Shown: positions 21,818 through 30,392 of the stretch, in pieces
Numbering within the stretch: the first letter of the stretch is position 1
Layout of the letters: the number at the start of each line of letters is the position of its first letter
NCBI GenBank assembly: GCA_021798985.1
Contig: JAJZBI010000001.1
Coordinates: forward strand, 62,001 to 126,000
Source of the DNA: Actinomycetes bacterium
Lineage (GTDB): Bacteria > Actinomycetota > Acidimicrobiia > Acidimicrobiales > Bog-793
DNA length: 64,000 bases
Direction of reading: 5' to 3'
The notes under the pieces: generated by a model
Seen by the model: the letters and a program-made list of their open reading frames with translations, nothing else
Told to the model about the DNA's origin: nothing
Databases searched by the model: none
Translations under genes and position numbers: made by a program

Positions 21818-23062
21818 TCAGTCAGGGATCACGTCGGTGTAGCAGGAGGCCTGGCTCGCCCGCAGGTACGGCAGGGAGATCGAGCCACCCTGGCTGAGGG
21901 TCGCGACGGCCGACTTCCCGGCGACCGCCTGGCGCAAGAACGCACCAGGCGACACGCCGGCGATCTCGGCCCGGAAGAAGGCCTCGGTCGCCTTCACCAC
22001 GACATCGAAGGACTCGGCGTTGCGCCCGTTGTAGGGGCCGATGTGGGTCTTGGCCGTCAGGTCCAAGAACCACTTGTCGTTCTCGTTCACGGCGTTGTAG
22101 AGCTGAGCCGCATCCTCAGGGGTGTTGCAGGCATCGTTGCGGCTCTGGGTGAACAGCATCGGCGGCGACGAGGCGCTCGCCCCGTAGGCGCCGGGGGCCG
22201 TGTCGATCTCGGCGCCCGAGAGCACCGCCACGCCATGCACCTGCAGCCCGGAAAGCAAGCTGGCATTGGCATGCTCATACGCGAGGGCGGCCACCGTGTC
22301 GCCGCCGTCGGACTGGCCCGCGAGGACCACGGGCCCCGTCGACATCAAGCCCTTCACGAAGGCGCAGTTGGGGCTCTGGCCCCGCGCCGCCGCCTCGAGG
22401 CGCCGCGTCACGAACGCCACGTCGGCAGGCTGGTTGACGAGGTCGGACTCGGCGATGTTGCCCTGTGCGGCGACTGCCGCCGGATTGGTATCGGGAAAGA
22501 CCGGCGCCGCAACGACATATCCGGCACGGACCCAGGCGTCGAGCAGCGCCCGATACTCAACGGGATAGACCTTGAAGCCGGGCGCGAAGACGATGAGCGG
22601 GAAAGGTCCCCGGCGGTAGGCGGGATGCGCGCGGGGCGTCTCGCGCGCCGCCACGCCGTTGGTGGTCGGGTACCGCACCTCGGTGAGCAGGCGCCGGCCC
22701 GGAGTCGAGACGCCCGTCGCCCAGTTCTTGGTCGGACGCGAGGTATCGACGAAGGTGCAGTCGATCAGCCCGACCCGCAGCGCGGCGGGCCCAGTTTTGG
22801 TGTGTCGGGCGGTCGTCTGCACCGTGATCGGCGCGTTCTTGTGGGCGAAGCGGTTCGCCCCCGCTGCGATGAGCACGATCAGCGCGACGATGCCGAACAG
22901 CGCGCTCGCCCGCCGGCGGCGCAGCGTCGAAGGGGGCAGGCGGCGAGCCTGCAATGACGCCGGGAGCGGCTGGCGCCCCCGATCAGCGGGCAGGGCACGC
23001 GGTGGCGGGAGCGGCCGCCCCCGGCGCGGTCCGCGCGCCGGTGGACGACGATTCGCAGGCAT
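21818..23062 (-). CDS. Membrane-anchored alpha/beta hydrolase
   Basis: This 414-residue protein has a proline/arginine-rich cytoplasmic N-terminus (1-50), one membrane segment about 53-70 (ALFGIVALIVLIAAGAN) and an outside alpha/beta-hydrolase domain. FPLIVFAPGF gives the oxyanion strand, AGQSDGGDTVAAL the nucleophile elbow and KTHIGPY a possible catalytic His. The layout resembles chlorophyllase/PAF-acetylhydrolase-like enzymes, but the substrate is unknown. No strong ribosome binding site; TAGCCT lies 9 nt before the ATG. The 3' end is 30 bp from the cysteine desulfurase start. Confidence 0.75.
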   Translation of the reverse strand: MPANRRPPARGPRRGRPLPPPRALPADRGRQPLPASLQARRLPPSTLRRRRASALFGIVALIVLIAAGANRFAHKNAPITVQTTARHTKTGPAALRVGLIDCTFVDTSRPTKNWATGVSTPGRRLLTEVRYPTTNGVAARETPRAHPAYRRGPFPLIVFAPGFKVYPVEYRALLDAWVRAGYVVAAPVFPDTNPAAVAAQGNIAESDLVNQPADVAFVTRRLEAAARGQSPNCAFVKGLMSTGPVVLAGQSDGGDTVAALAYEHANASLLSGLQVHGVAVLSGAEIDTAPGAYGASASSPPMLFTQSRNDACNTPEDAAQLYNAVNENDKWFLDLTAKTHIGPYNGRNAESFDVVVKATEAFFRAEIAGVSPGAFLRQAVAGKSAVATLSQGGSISLPYLRASQASCYTDVIPD

Positions 23063-23111
23063 CGGTCCGCCAGGCTAGTTGAGCCACCTTTCGTCAACGG
23101 CGCGCACCGCC

Positions 23112-23567
23112 TCATCCCGGCTGCACCGCCATGAAGAACAGCGCCACGACAAAGCCGATGCTCGTGGCGAGCGCCGCGCGCTGGCAGCGGCGCGCGGCGA
23201 CGGCGATCAGCCGGGGATCGGCACCGGCCGGCGCGGCGAGCGCCGCCTTGATCGCCCGTTCCGCCGGCCAGAGCCAGATGCTGGCGATTGCCGCCGAAGC
23301 CAACCAGACCCCGATCCCGACAAAGGGATAGGGGTGGCGCAGTGGGTGGAAGTGGTCGAGGACGAGCAGCACGACGCCGAGCACGGGGACGGCAAAGAGC
23401 GCCCACGCGGCGCGGTTGGCCCCTGGGGCGAAGTACCGCAGCACCGCCGGCGTCGGCGGGGACGACCGCGCCGGCCCGGCGTACGCGCCGGTCGCGGCGA
23501 GGGAGCCGAACCCGGCGAGCGCGGCGAGCACGTGCAGGACCATCACCGCGTCGTACAGCTCGTTCAT
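23112..23567 (-). CDS. Small integral membrane protein (DUF2269-like)
   Basis: This 151-residue protein is almost entirely hydrophobic, with about four membrane segments: LHVLAALAGFGSLAATGAYA, WALFAVPVLGVVLLVLDHF, GIGVWLASAAIASIWLW and ALATSIGFVVALFFMAV. The layout resembles DUF2269-type proteins. No catalytic motif is seen and I assign no function. The ATG at 23567 was chosen because the hydrophobic protein begins there and GGGG precedes it. It is divergent from galT. Confidence 0.6.
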   Translation of the reverse strand: MNELYDAVMVLHVLAALAGFGSLAATGAYAGPARSSPPTPAVLRYFAPGANRAAWALFAVPVLGVVLLVLDHFHPLRHPYPFVGIGVWLASAAIASIWLWPAERAIKAALAAPAGADPRLIAVAARRCQRAALATSIGFVVALFFMAVQPG

Positions 23568-23705
23568 CGCCCCGCCATGATGGCCGCTCGGGACGCGACC
23601 TGGCAGGTCGGCGTGGTTCGAGCGGCGCCGCCGTGACGCGCGCAGCACGCGGCCGACGGCTAGCTTGTGGGTGGGTCAGACTTGCAGGGGGAGGGCGAAG
23701 CCCCG

Positions 23706-24707
23706 ATGAACCAGCTCCGACTCGACCCGCTCTCTGGGCGGTGGGTCGCCGTTTCCACGGAGCGCATCGAGCGCGGCACGGTCTTCGCGCCGCGCCAGCA
23801 GGTGCCCTTCCCGGACCGCCCGTGCCCGTTCTGCCCGGGCAACGAGGACGCCACGCCGCCGGCGCTTGAGACCTACGGCGCCGAAGGCCACTGGCTGGTG
23901 CGCGTCGTGCCGAACCGCTTCCCGGCCTTCGAGGGGATGGCCCCCTTCGTCGTCGAGCACCGCGGTCCGGTCTTCACCGAGGCGCCGGCGAGCGGCATCC
24001 ACGAGGTCCTCGTGTTCTCCCCCAATCACGACTTGACGCTCGGCGAGCTCGATGACACCCAGTGCCAACTCGTGATGTCGGCGATCCGAGACCGCGTGGA
24101 GGAGCACCAGAGCACACCGGGTCTGCGCTACAGCCAGGTGATCGTGAACTCCGGGCGAGAGGCGGGGGCGTCGCTCGAGCACCCGCACGGCCAGCTGCTC
24201 GGCATCCCCTTCGTCCCCCGCGAGCTCGTGGACGAGCAGGGGAGCTTCGCTCGCTTCGCCGGCGGCTGCCTGCTGTGCACCGCGACGACCTCCGAAGAGC
24301 GAGCCGGCTACCGCATCGTCGACGCGGATGAGCACGCCGTCACCTTCGCCCCCTACTGGAGCGGCAGCCCCTATGAGCTGCTGGTGGTCCCCCGCGCCCA
24401 TGAGCCCCACCTCCACCACACCGCCCCGGCGGACCTCGCTGGCTGCGGCATCGCCGTGCGCAACGCGATCGCCTCGCTGCAGCTGCTGCTCGGCGACATC
24501 GCCTACAACGTGATCTTCCATTCCGCCCCCTACCGGGCGAGCTCGCCGTACCACTGGCACGTCCACGTGTTGCCCAAGCTCACCACGCGAGCCGGCTTCG
24601 AGCTCGGCACCGGCGTCTACATCAACGTCGTCGCGCCCGAACGGGCAGCCGAGGAGCTGCGCGCAGCGGCCGGTCGGCGTCAGCGAGCCGAGGGCGTCGC
24701 CTCGTAG
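23706..24707 (+). CDS. galT: Galactose-1-phosphate uridylyltransferase
   Basis: GalT exchanges UMP between UDP-glucose and galactose-1-phosphate in the Leloir pathway. The 333-residue HIT-superfamily protein opens NQLRLDPLSGRWVAVSTERI, has the zinc pair in PCPFCPGNE, VVPNRFPAFEG, LEHPHGQL and the active-site YHWHVHVLPK (His-x-His). The ATG at 23706 lies after a GGGGGAGGG run. No galK or galE is nearby. Its last 28 bp overlap the convergent maltokinase-like gene. Confidence 0.93.
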   Translation: MNQLRLDPLSGRWVAVSTERIERGTVFAPRQQVPFPDRPCPFCPGNEDATPPALETYGAEGHWLVRVVPNRFPAFEGMAPFVVEHRGPVFTEAPASGIHEVLVFSPNHDLTLGELDDTQCQLVMSAIRDRVEEHQSTPGLRYSQVIVNSGREAGASLEHPHGQLLGIPFVPRELVDEQGSFARFAGGCLLCTATTSEERAGYRIVDADEHAVTFAPYWSGSPYELLVVPRAHEPHLHHTAPADLAGCGIAVRNAIASLQLLLGDIAYNVIFHSAPYRASSPYHWHVHVLPKLTTRAGFELGTGVYINVVAPERAAEELRAAAGRRQRAEGVAS

Positions 24708-26011
24708 CGATGGGCGCGCACCGCCCCGAAGGCGGTGAGCAGGAGCTCGACGGTCTCCGACGATCCTGGCAACAAGACCTGCACCTCGGGGGACCGCAGG
24801 TAACCGGCGAGGAACGCCTCGCAGTTGCGCCGCTCCCAGGCCGCCGCGAGGTCCGCCGCCACCTCGGCTTCTGACGCCGGGCGCTGGGCGAGCGCCTCGG
24901 CGGCGACCCGATGCAGCGAGAAGCACATGTCGGCGAGATCCTCGATCGGCGAGCCCACCCGGGGCGCGAGCGACGGGTCGGGCTTGGCACTCGCATAGAG
25001 GGGGTCGTCGCCGAACCCGGCGACCAGCCAGCCGCGCTCGGCACGCATCACTCGGCGCAGGTGGTAATCGCCGTGCACGCGAATCGACGCGCCGAGCGAC
25101 TCCGGCGCAGCGGCGCCGATCTGCTCCCCGAGGGCGGCGAGCCGGGGCGAGCCGCCCGCCGCGATGATCTTCGCCACGCGGGCCGGCTCGGCGGCCTGCG
25201 CGCCGAAGGCGGTGCTCATGGCGGCGTGCAGGCCAGCCGTCATCACCCCGAGGCGGCGCATCTCGGCGGAGAAGTCTCCCCCGGCGCTCGCGGTCTCCGC
25301 ATCGGGGTCGATCTCGCCACCAAGCGAGCCGACGCCACCTTGCTCGTCGGTCCCCGACGCGTGTGCCAGCAGGTCGCGCAGCGAGGTGAGGGCGAGCAGG
25401 CGGCCCTCAAGGGCGCTCGGCAAAAACTCGCGCACGACCGCAAGGTCACAGCCATAACCGCGCCAGCGGGCGACTGGCTGCAACAGCGCCGCAAACCCAG
25501 CGGCCTCGAGGCGGAACATCATCTCGACCTCGGGTCGCTCACCTTCTTCGAGCACCCGGTAGCACTTCATGAACAGCCGCTCGTCGAACACGAGCGACGC
25601 GTGCGAGACCAAGGTGGCGACCCGGCGCACGCGCTCGGCGTGCTCGCGCCCCTCGGTGACGAGCGCGAGCAGCCGGGTCAGCAGGTCGTCGTCGGCGAGC
25701 GCGTCGTAGACGAGGACGCCCTGGGTGCCGTCGCCAGGGACCGGGGCCGAGCCGAGCAGCGCCGACTCGCGCCCTTTCAAGACCCCGCCGACGGCCGTCG
25801 CCTCGCGCCAACCAGCAAGCAGCTGGAAGCGCTGGCTCCCCCGCGCCACCAGCAACCGGGCGAGCCCGGGCTCGTCGTGTCTCAGCACGTCCGCCGCCAC
25901 CAGGCTGAGCTCGCCCTCGGGCTTGCCGGCGATGGCGCGGTGGAACCACACCTGGCGCTCGAGGTAGGTCCGGGCGAGGTCGAAGAGCGAGGTGGCAAGA
26001 GGCGCCGTCAT
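24680..26011 (-). CDS. Maltokinase-like protein with degenerate metal-binding motif
   Basis: The 443-residue protein aligns with maltokinase (Mak), which makes maltose-1-phosphate for GlgE: an N-terminal cap, Lys149 in VFDERLFMKCYRVL, EVEM, and VHGDYHL at 312-318. Catalytic Asp315 is present. In family members I know, the next motif reads H-L-G-Q and is followed by DFEGEP, which supplies the second Mg ligand. Here these read H-L-R-R and GFGDDP (332-337), and the later RDVAGMLRS region is changed to EDLADMCFS. It may be a divergent or inactive kinase. The start overlaps the treS stop by 4 bp, so a role with TreS is likely. Confidence 0.75.
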   Translation of the reverse strand: MTAPLATSLFDLARTYLERQVWFHRAIAGKPEGELSLVAADVLRHDEPGLARLLVARGSQRFQLLAGWREATAVGGVLKGRESALLGSAPVPGDGTQGVLVYDALADDDLLTRLLALVTEGREHAERVRRVATLVSHASLVFDERLFMKCYRVLEEGERPEVEMMFRLEAAGFAALLQPVARWRGYGCDLAVVREFLPSALEGRLLALTSLRDLLAHASGTDEQGGVGSLGGEIDPDAETASAGGDFSAEMRRLGVMTAGLHAAMSTAFGAQAAEPARVAKIIAAGGSPRLAALGEQIGAAAPESLGASIRVHGDYHLRRVMRAERGWLVAGFGDDPLYASAKPDPSLAPRVGSPIEDLADMCFSLHRVAAEALAQRPASEAEVAADLAAAWERRNCEAFLAGYLRSPEVQVLLPGSSETVELLLTAFGAVRAHRYEATPSAR

Positions 26012-27747
26012 GTCGACTCCAGCTCGAGCCAGTAAAAGCCGTGCGGACCGAGCGTCAAGAAGTAGCCGCCCGATCCAACGACTGGGAACTGGGTGCGGCC
26101 GACCAGCTCGATCGGCACGCAACCCTCGAAGCGGCCGAGGCCGATCTCGGCCGCCTGGGCAAAGCGGCTGAGGTTGTTCACGCACAGCACCGGCGTCTCG
26201 CCGCTTTCCTCCTCGGGGATTCGCACGTACGCGAGCACCGAGGGGTTGTCGGCCGGCAGGATCTCGATCTCGCCTGTGGCGAACACCGGGTAGTGGCGCC
26301 TGATGGCCAGCATCCGCTGCAGCCAGTGCAAGAACGAGGAGGGGTCGCGCAGGCCCGCCTCGACGTTGACCGCCTGGAAGCCGTAGACCGGGTCCATCGA
26401 CGGCGGGAGGAAGAGCTGCGCGAAGTCCGCCTGGGAGAAGCCACCGTTGCGGTCCGGGGTCCACTGCATCGGCGTCCGCACCCCGTCACGGTCGCCGAGG
26501 TAGATGTTGTCGCCCATCAAGAGCTCGTCGCCGTAGTACAGCACCGGGCTGCCCGGCAGCGAGAGCAAGAGCGCGTGCAGCAGCTCGGCGACCCGGCGGT
26601 TGTTCTCGACCAGGGGCGCGAGCCGCCTGCGAATCCCGAGGTTCTTACGCATCCGGGGATCGCTCGCGTACTCCGCGTACATATAGTCACGCTCTTCGTC
26701 AGTGACCATCTCCAAGGTGAGCTCGTCGTGGTTGCGCAAGAAGATGCCCCACTGGGCGCCGTCTGGGACATCTGGCGTGTGGGCCAAGATCTCGGTGATC
26801 GGGAAGCGCTGCTCGCGCCGCACCGCCATGAACATGCGGGGCATGAGCGGGAAGTGAAAGCACATGTGGCACTCGTCGCCCTGGCCGAAGTAGTCGACCA
26901 CATCCGCCGGCCACTGGTTCACCTCGGCGAGGAGCATCCGGTTGGGGAAGTCGCGGTCGATCTCCTTACGCATCCTCTGCAAGAACGCGTGGGTCTCGGG
27001 AAGGTTCTCGCCGCTCGTTCCTTCCCGCTGGTACAAGTAGGCCGCAGCGTCCAGCCGGAAGCCGTCAAGACCGAGGCCGAGCCAGAAGCGCACCACCTGC
27101 AGTATGGCTTCTTGGACCTCGGGGTTCTCGTAGTTGAGGTCCGGCTGGTGATGGAAGAAGCGGTGCCAATAGAACTGCTGGCGCGCGTTGTCCCAGGTCC
27201 AATTGGACGATTCGGTGTCGCAGAAGATGATGCGGATGTCCGACATCGCCTGGTCGTCGTCGCTCCAGACGTACCAGTCCGCCTTCGGGTTGTCGCGCGA
27301 GGCGCGCGACTCCTTGAACCAGGGGTGCTCGTCGCTCGTGTGGTTGATGACGAGGTCGGAGATCACCCGCATGCCGCGCCGGTGCGCCTCTTCGATCAGC
27401 TGGGCTAGGTCGTCGACCGTGCCGCACTCGGGCGCCACGCTGTAGAAGTCCGCGACGTCGTAGCCGCCGTCGCGCAGCGGCGACGGATAGTACGGCAGCA
27501 GCCAGATGCAGTCGACGCCGAGCCAACCGAGGTAGTCGAGCTTGGCGATGATCCCCTGCAGGTCGCCGATGCCGTCGGCATTGGAGTCGGCGAAGCCTCG
27601 CGGCAAGAGCTCGTAGAAGACCGCCTTTTGGTACCAGCGCGGGTCGTCGGCGAGCGAGCGCCACGTCGGCGCGGCGGGCAGCGAGAGATTGGCCGCCGGG
27701 GGAACAAGGAGCGGCGCTCCGTTCCTCGGAGTGGGGTCGGCGTCCAT
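26008..27747 (-). CDS. treS: Trehalose synthase / maltose alpha-D-glucosyltransferase
   Basis: TreS interconverts maltose and trehalose. The 579-residue GH13 protein opens with WYQKAVFYELLPRGFADSNA and carries the catalytic set: nucleophile Asp233 in GFRLDAAAYL, acid Glu275 in LLAEVNQWP, and NHDELT at 339-344. Length matches TreS without a fused maltokinase domain. The ATG at 27747 follows the murA stop closely (a GTG at 27750 overlaps that stop). It is followed by the maltokinase-like gene; no glgE or glgB is in view. Confidence 0.94.
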   Translation of the reverse strand: MDADPTPRNGAPLLVPPAANLSLPAAPTWRSLADDPRWYQKAVFYELLPRGFADSNADGIGDLQGIIAKLDYLGWLGVDCIWLLPYYPSPLRDGGYDVADFYSVAPECGTVDDLAQLIEEAHRRGMRVISDLVINHTSDEHPWFKESRASRDNPKADWYVWSDDDQAMSDIRIIFCDTESSNWTWDNARQQFYWHRFFHHQPDLNYENPEVQEAILQVVRFWLGLGLDGFRLDAAAYLYQREGTSGENLPETHAFLQRMRKEIDRDFPNRMLLAEVNQWPADVVDYFGQGDECHMCFHFPLMPRMFMAVRREQRFPITEILAHTPDVPDGAQWGIFLRNHDELTLEMVTDEERDYMYAEYASDPRMRKNLGIRRRLAPLVENNRRVAELLHALLLSLPGSPVLYYGDELLMGDNIYLGDRDGVRTPMQWTPDRNGGFSQADFAQLFLPPSMDPVYGFQAVNVEAGLRDPSSFLHWLQRMLAIRRHYPVFATGEIEILPADNPSVLAYVRIPEEESGETPVLCVNNLSRFAQAAEIGLGRFEGCVPIELVGRTQFPVVGSGGYFLTLGPHGFYWLELEST

Positions 27748-27749
27748 CA

Positions 27750-29024
27750 CTACAAGACGACGGGCGCATCACCCGTCCGGGTGATGTCGGCACCGAGGGC
27801 GAGGAGCCGGCCGGCAAGGTCGTCATAGCCGCGGTCGATGTGCGCGGCCCCATGGATCACGGTCTCCCCATCCGCCACGAGGCCGGCGAGCACGAGCGCC
27901 GCGCCGGCGCGGATGTCGGGGGCGCGCACGGGCGCGCCAGACAGGCGGCCCACGCCCCGCACCACGGCGTGGTGGCCGTCGGTCGTGATGTCCGCGCCCA
28001 TTCGCGCCAGCTCGTCGACGTAGCGAAAGCGCCCCGCGTAGAGGTTCTCGGTGACGATCGAGACCCCCTTCGCCAGGGAGAGCAGGGTCACGAGCATGGG
28101 CTTGTAGTCCGTGGCGACCCCCGGATAGGGCAGCGTGGCGATGTCGACTGGAGCGGGGCGGCCCTCGGCGCGCGCCCGGATCCCAGCCGGGCCCGCATCG
28201 AGCTCGAGCCCCGCCGCCGCGAGCTTCACGAGCAACATGTCCATGTGCTCGGGGCGCGCCCCCGCCACGAAGACGTCGCCCCCGGCGATGCCCGTCGCCG
28301 CGAGGAACGTGGCGGCGACGACCCGGTCGGCGAGGACCTCGTGGGTGGCGGGATGCAGCTCGTCGACCCCTTCGATCTCGATGCGCGACGTGCCGGCTCC
28401 CTCGATGCGCGCTCCCATCGAGCACAACAGCGCGGCGAGATCCTCCACCTCTGGCTCGCGAGCGGCATTCTCGATCACCGTCGTCCCCTTGGCGAGGACG
28501 GCGGCCATCACGACGTTGTCGGTGGTCGTGTGGCTCGGATACTCAAGGACGATGCGCCGGCCGGCGAGGCGGTCACAGCGGGCGGTGAGCTCGCCATGCT
28601 CCATGGAGAATTCGGCGCCGAGCTCTTCGAAGGCCCGCACGTGGAAGTCGATCGGGCGGCCGCCGAAGTCGTCGCCTCCTGGCAGGGAGATCTTCGCCCA
28701 GCCGAAGCGGGCGAGCAGCGGTCCAAGGACGACAATCGAGGCGCGCATCTTCTCGACGAGCTCATACGGAGCGATTGGCGTGCACTCAGCCGGGCAGTGC
28801 ACGGCCAGGTCTCCCGCGCCATCGCGCTGCACGCTCAGCCCGAGCGCCGTCAAGATCTCACCCATGATCGCGACGTCGGTGATCCTCGGCACGTTGCGCA
28901 GCACCGTCGTCCCCTCGGCGAGCAGCGCCGCGGCCATCAGCTTGAGCGCCGAGTTCTTGGCCCCTTGGACCTGCACTTCGCCCCGCAGCGCTCCCGCGGG
29001 GCGCACGGTCAACCGCTCCTCCAC
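27750..29024 (-). CDS. murA: UDP-N-acetylglucosamine 1-carboxyvinyltransferase (Asp variant)
   Basis: MurA transfers enolpyruvate from PEP to UDP-GlcNAc, the first committed step of peptidoglycan synthesis. The 424-residue protein has GAKNSALKLM (Lys/Asn of the active site), GGRPIDFH and ATDYKPMLVTLL. The loop that normally reads PGGC..G.RP reads PGGDDFGGRP, so the fosfomycin-reactive Cys is replaced by Asp118. The same change is known in M. tuberculosis MurA and makes it intrinsically fosfomycin resistant. GTG start without ribosome binding site; TAGGGT lies 7 nt upstream. In mycobacteria murA also lies near atpC. Confidence 0.95.
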   Translation of the reverse strand: MEERLTVRPAGALRGEVQVQGAKNSALKLMAAALLAEGTTVLRNVPRITDVAIMGEILTALGLSVQRDGAGDLAVHCPAECTPIAPYELVEKMRASIVVLGPLLARFGWAKISLPGGDDFGGRPIDFHVRAFEELGAEFSMEHGELTARCDRLAGRRIVLEYPSHTTTDNVVMAAVLAKGTTVIENAAREPEVEDLAALLCSMGARIEGAGTSRIEIEGVDELHPATHEVLADRVVAATFLAATGIAGGDVFVAGARPEHMDMLLVKLAAAGLELDAGPAGIRARAEGRPAPVDIATLPYPGVATDYKPMLVTLLSLAKGVSIVTENLYAGRFRYVDELARMGADITTDGHHAVVRGVGRLSGAPVRAPDIRAGAALVLAGLVADGETVIHGAAHIDRGYDDLAGRLLALGADITRTGDAPVVL

Positions 29025-29031
29025 CGCGCCG

Positions 29032-29037
29032 ACCCTA
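29032..29037 (-). promoter_or_regulatory. -10-like box, leaderless murA start
   Basis: TAGGGT on the minus strand ends 7 nt before the murA GTG. It lies in the 33-bp gap after glpX. Confidence 0.4.
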
Positions 29038-29057
29038 CTCGGCCGGGCGGGGCGGCC

Positions 29058-30104
29058 TCAGCCCGTGGCGCCGTTGGGCTCGTCCGGCCCGACGTCAATC
29101 AGGTGGTACTGACGCATCTTCTCGAGGCGGTGGTAGGCGGAGATGAAGCGCACCGTGCCCGACTGCGACCGGACGACGAGCGACTGGGTGATCGCCCCCA
29201 CGTTGGTGTAGCGGACGCCGTGCAAGAGCTCGCCGTCGGTGATCCCCGTCGCCGCGAAGAAGCAGTTGTCGCTGGCAACGAGGTCGTCGATGCTCAACAC
29301 CGCGTCCGGGTCGAGGCCGGCCGCGACCACGCGCCGCCGCTCGGCTTCGTCGCGGGGCGCAAGCTTTCCCTGCAGCTCACCGCCCATCCCCTTCAGCGCC
29401 GCCGCCGTGATCACCCCTTCGGGGGTCCCGCCGATGCCAAAGAGCACGTCGGCTCCCGACTCGGGCCAGGCCGTGGCGATAGCGCCGGCAACGTCTCCGT
29501 CCGGGATCAGGCGAATCCGCGCACCGGCCACGCGGATCTCCTCGATGAGCTCCTCGTGCCGGGGGCGGTCGAGCACGATCGCGGTCAGCTCGCCGACCGA
29601 GCTGCGCTTGGCCCGCGCGATCTCGCGCAGGTTCTCCTTCACGGTTGCCTCGATCGAGACGCGGCCGACGGCCTCGGCGCCGACGGCCAGCTTGTTCATG
29701 TAGAAGCAGGGCCCGGGGTCGAACATCGTCCCGCGCTCGGCGATCGCGATGACCGAGAGCGCGCCGCCGCGCCCAAAGGCCGTGGGACGAGTTCCGTCGA
29801 TCGGGTCGACGGCGACGTCGACGGCGGGAAGCGAGCCGTCGCCGATTCGCTCGCCGTTGTAGAGCATGGGCGCCTCGTCCTTCTCGCCCTCGCCGATGAC
29901 CACGATGCCGTCCATCGCCACCGTGGAGAGCGTGAAGCGCATGGCGTCGACGGCCGCACCGTCTGCCGCTTTGAGGTCGCCGCGGCCCATCCAGCGGCTG
30001 GCGGCGATCGCAGCGGACTCGGTGACCCTGGTCATCTCGAGCGCCAGGTTCCGGTCCGGGCGGATCCGGTCGCCGTTGTTCCCGAGGAGGTCGCCGCTCG
30101 TCAT
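29058..30104 (-). CDS. glpX: Class II fructose-1,6-bisphosphatase
   Basis: GlpX hydrolyses fructose-1,6-bisphosphate in gluconeogenesis. The 348-residue protein shows the class II motifs: ALEMTRVTESAAIAASRWMG, IVIGEGEKDEAPMLYNGE, VDPIDGT, SDNCFFAATGITDGELLHGV and ADVLFGIGGTPEGV. The ATG at 30104 was chosen because TATCGT ends 6 nt upstream and the further open frame is not conserved-looking. About 280 bp upstream towards uxaC hold no gene that I can support. murA follows after 33 bp. Confidence 0.95.
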   Translation of the reverse strand: MTSGDLLGNNGDRIRPDRNLALEMTRVTESAAIAASRWMGRGDLKAADGAAVDAMRFTLSTVAMDGIVVIGEGEKDEAPMLYNGERIGDGSLPAVDVAVDPIDGTRPTAFGRGGALSVIAIAERGTMFDPGPCFYMNKLAVGAEAVGRVSIEATVKENLREIARAKRSSVGELTAIVLDRPRHEELIEEIRVAGARIRLIPDGDVAGAIATAWPESGADVLFGIGGTPEGVITAAALKGMGGELQGKLAPRDEAERRRVVAAGLDPDAVLSIDDLVASDNCFFAATGITDGELLHGVRYTNVGAITQSLVVRSQSGTVRFISAYHRLEKMRQYHLIDVGPDEPNGATG

Positions 30105-30110
30105 GGCTGC

Positions 30111-30116
30111 ACGATA
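30111..30116 (-). promoter_or_regulatory. -10-like box, leaderless glpX start
   Basis: TATCGT on the minus strand ends 6 nt before the glpX ATG and matches 4 of 6 positions of TATAAT. Confidence 0.4.
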
Positions 30117-30392
30117 ACGGGGCCCGACGCGCGGCGGTCTCCTCTCAGCCGGCGTCCGCCTCGACCTGGCACCGAGCCGCTGCACCTGTCAGCCAAGCCA
30201 GTGTCGCCAGCCTGCGGACCGGCGGTCGTCATCGCAGCCGCCGACCTCGACGCCAAACGGGGCGAGCGCGACCATCGGGCGGCGAAACCAACGACCCCGG
30301 CGCCCGGCGTCAGCGTTCCTGCAACGATCCATCAACAAACCTGGTCGATCGACAAGAACTCCCCGCCGGGCGCCACTGGTCCGTGTTCCCTG

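Noticed and set aside
30117-30392. Small gene between glpX and uxaC
   Set aside because: Open frames here lack ribosome binding sites and family resemblance; the region is treated as non-coding.
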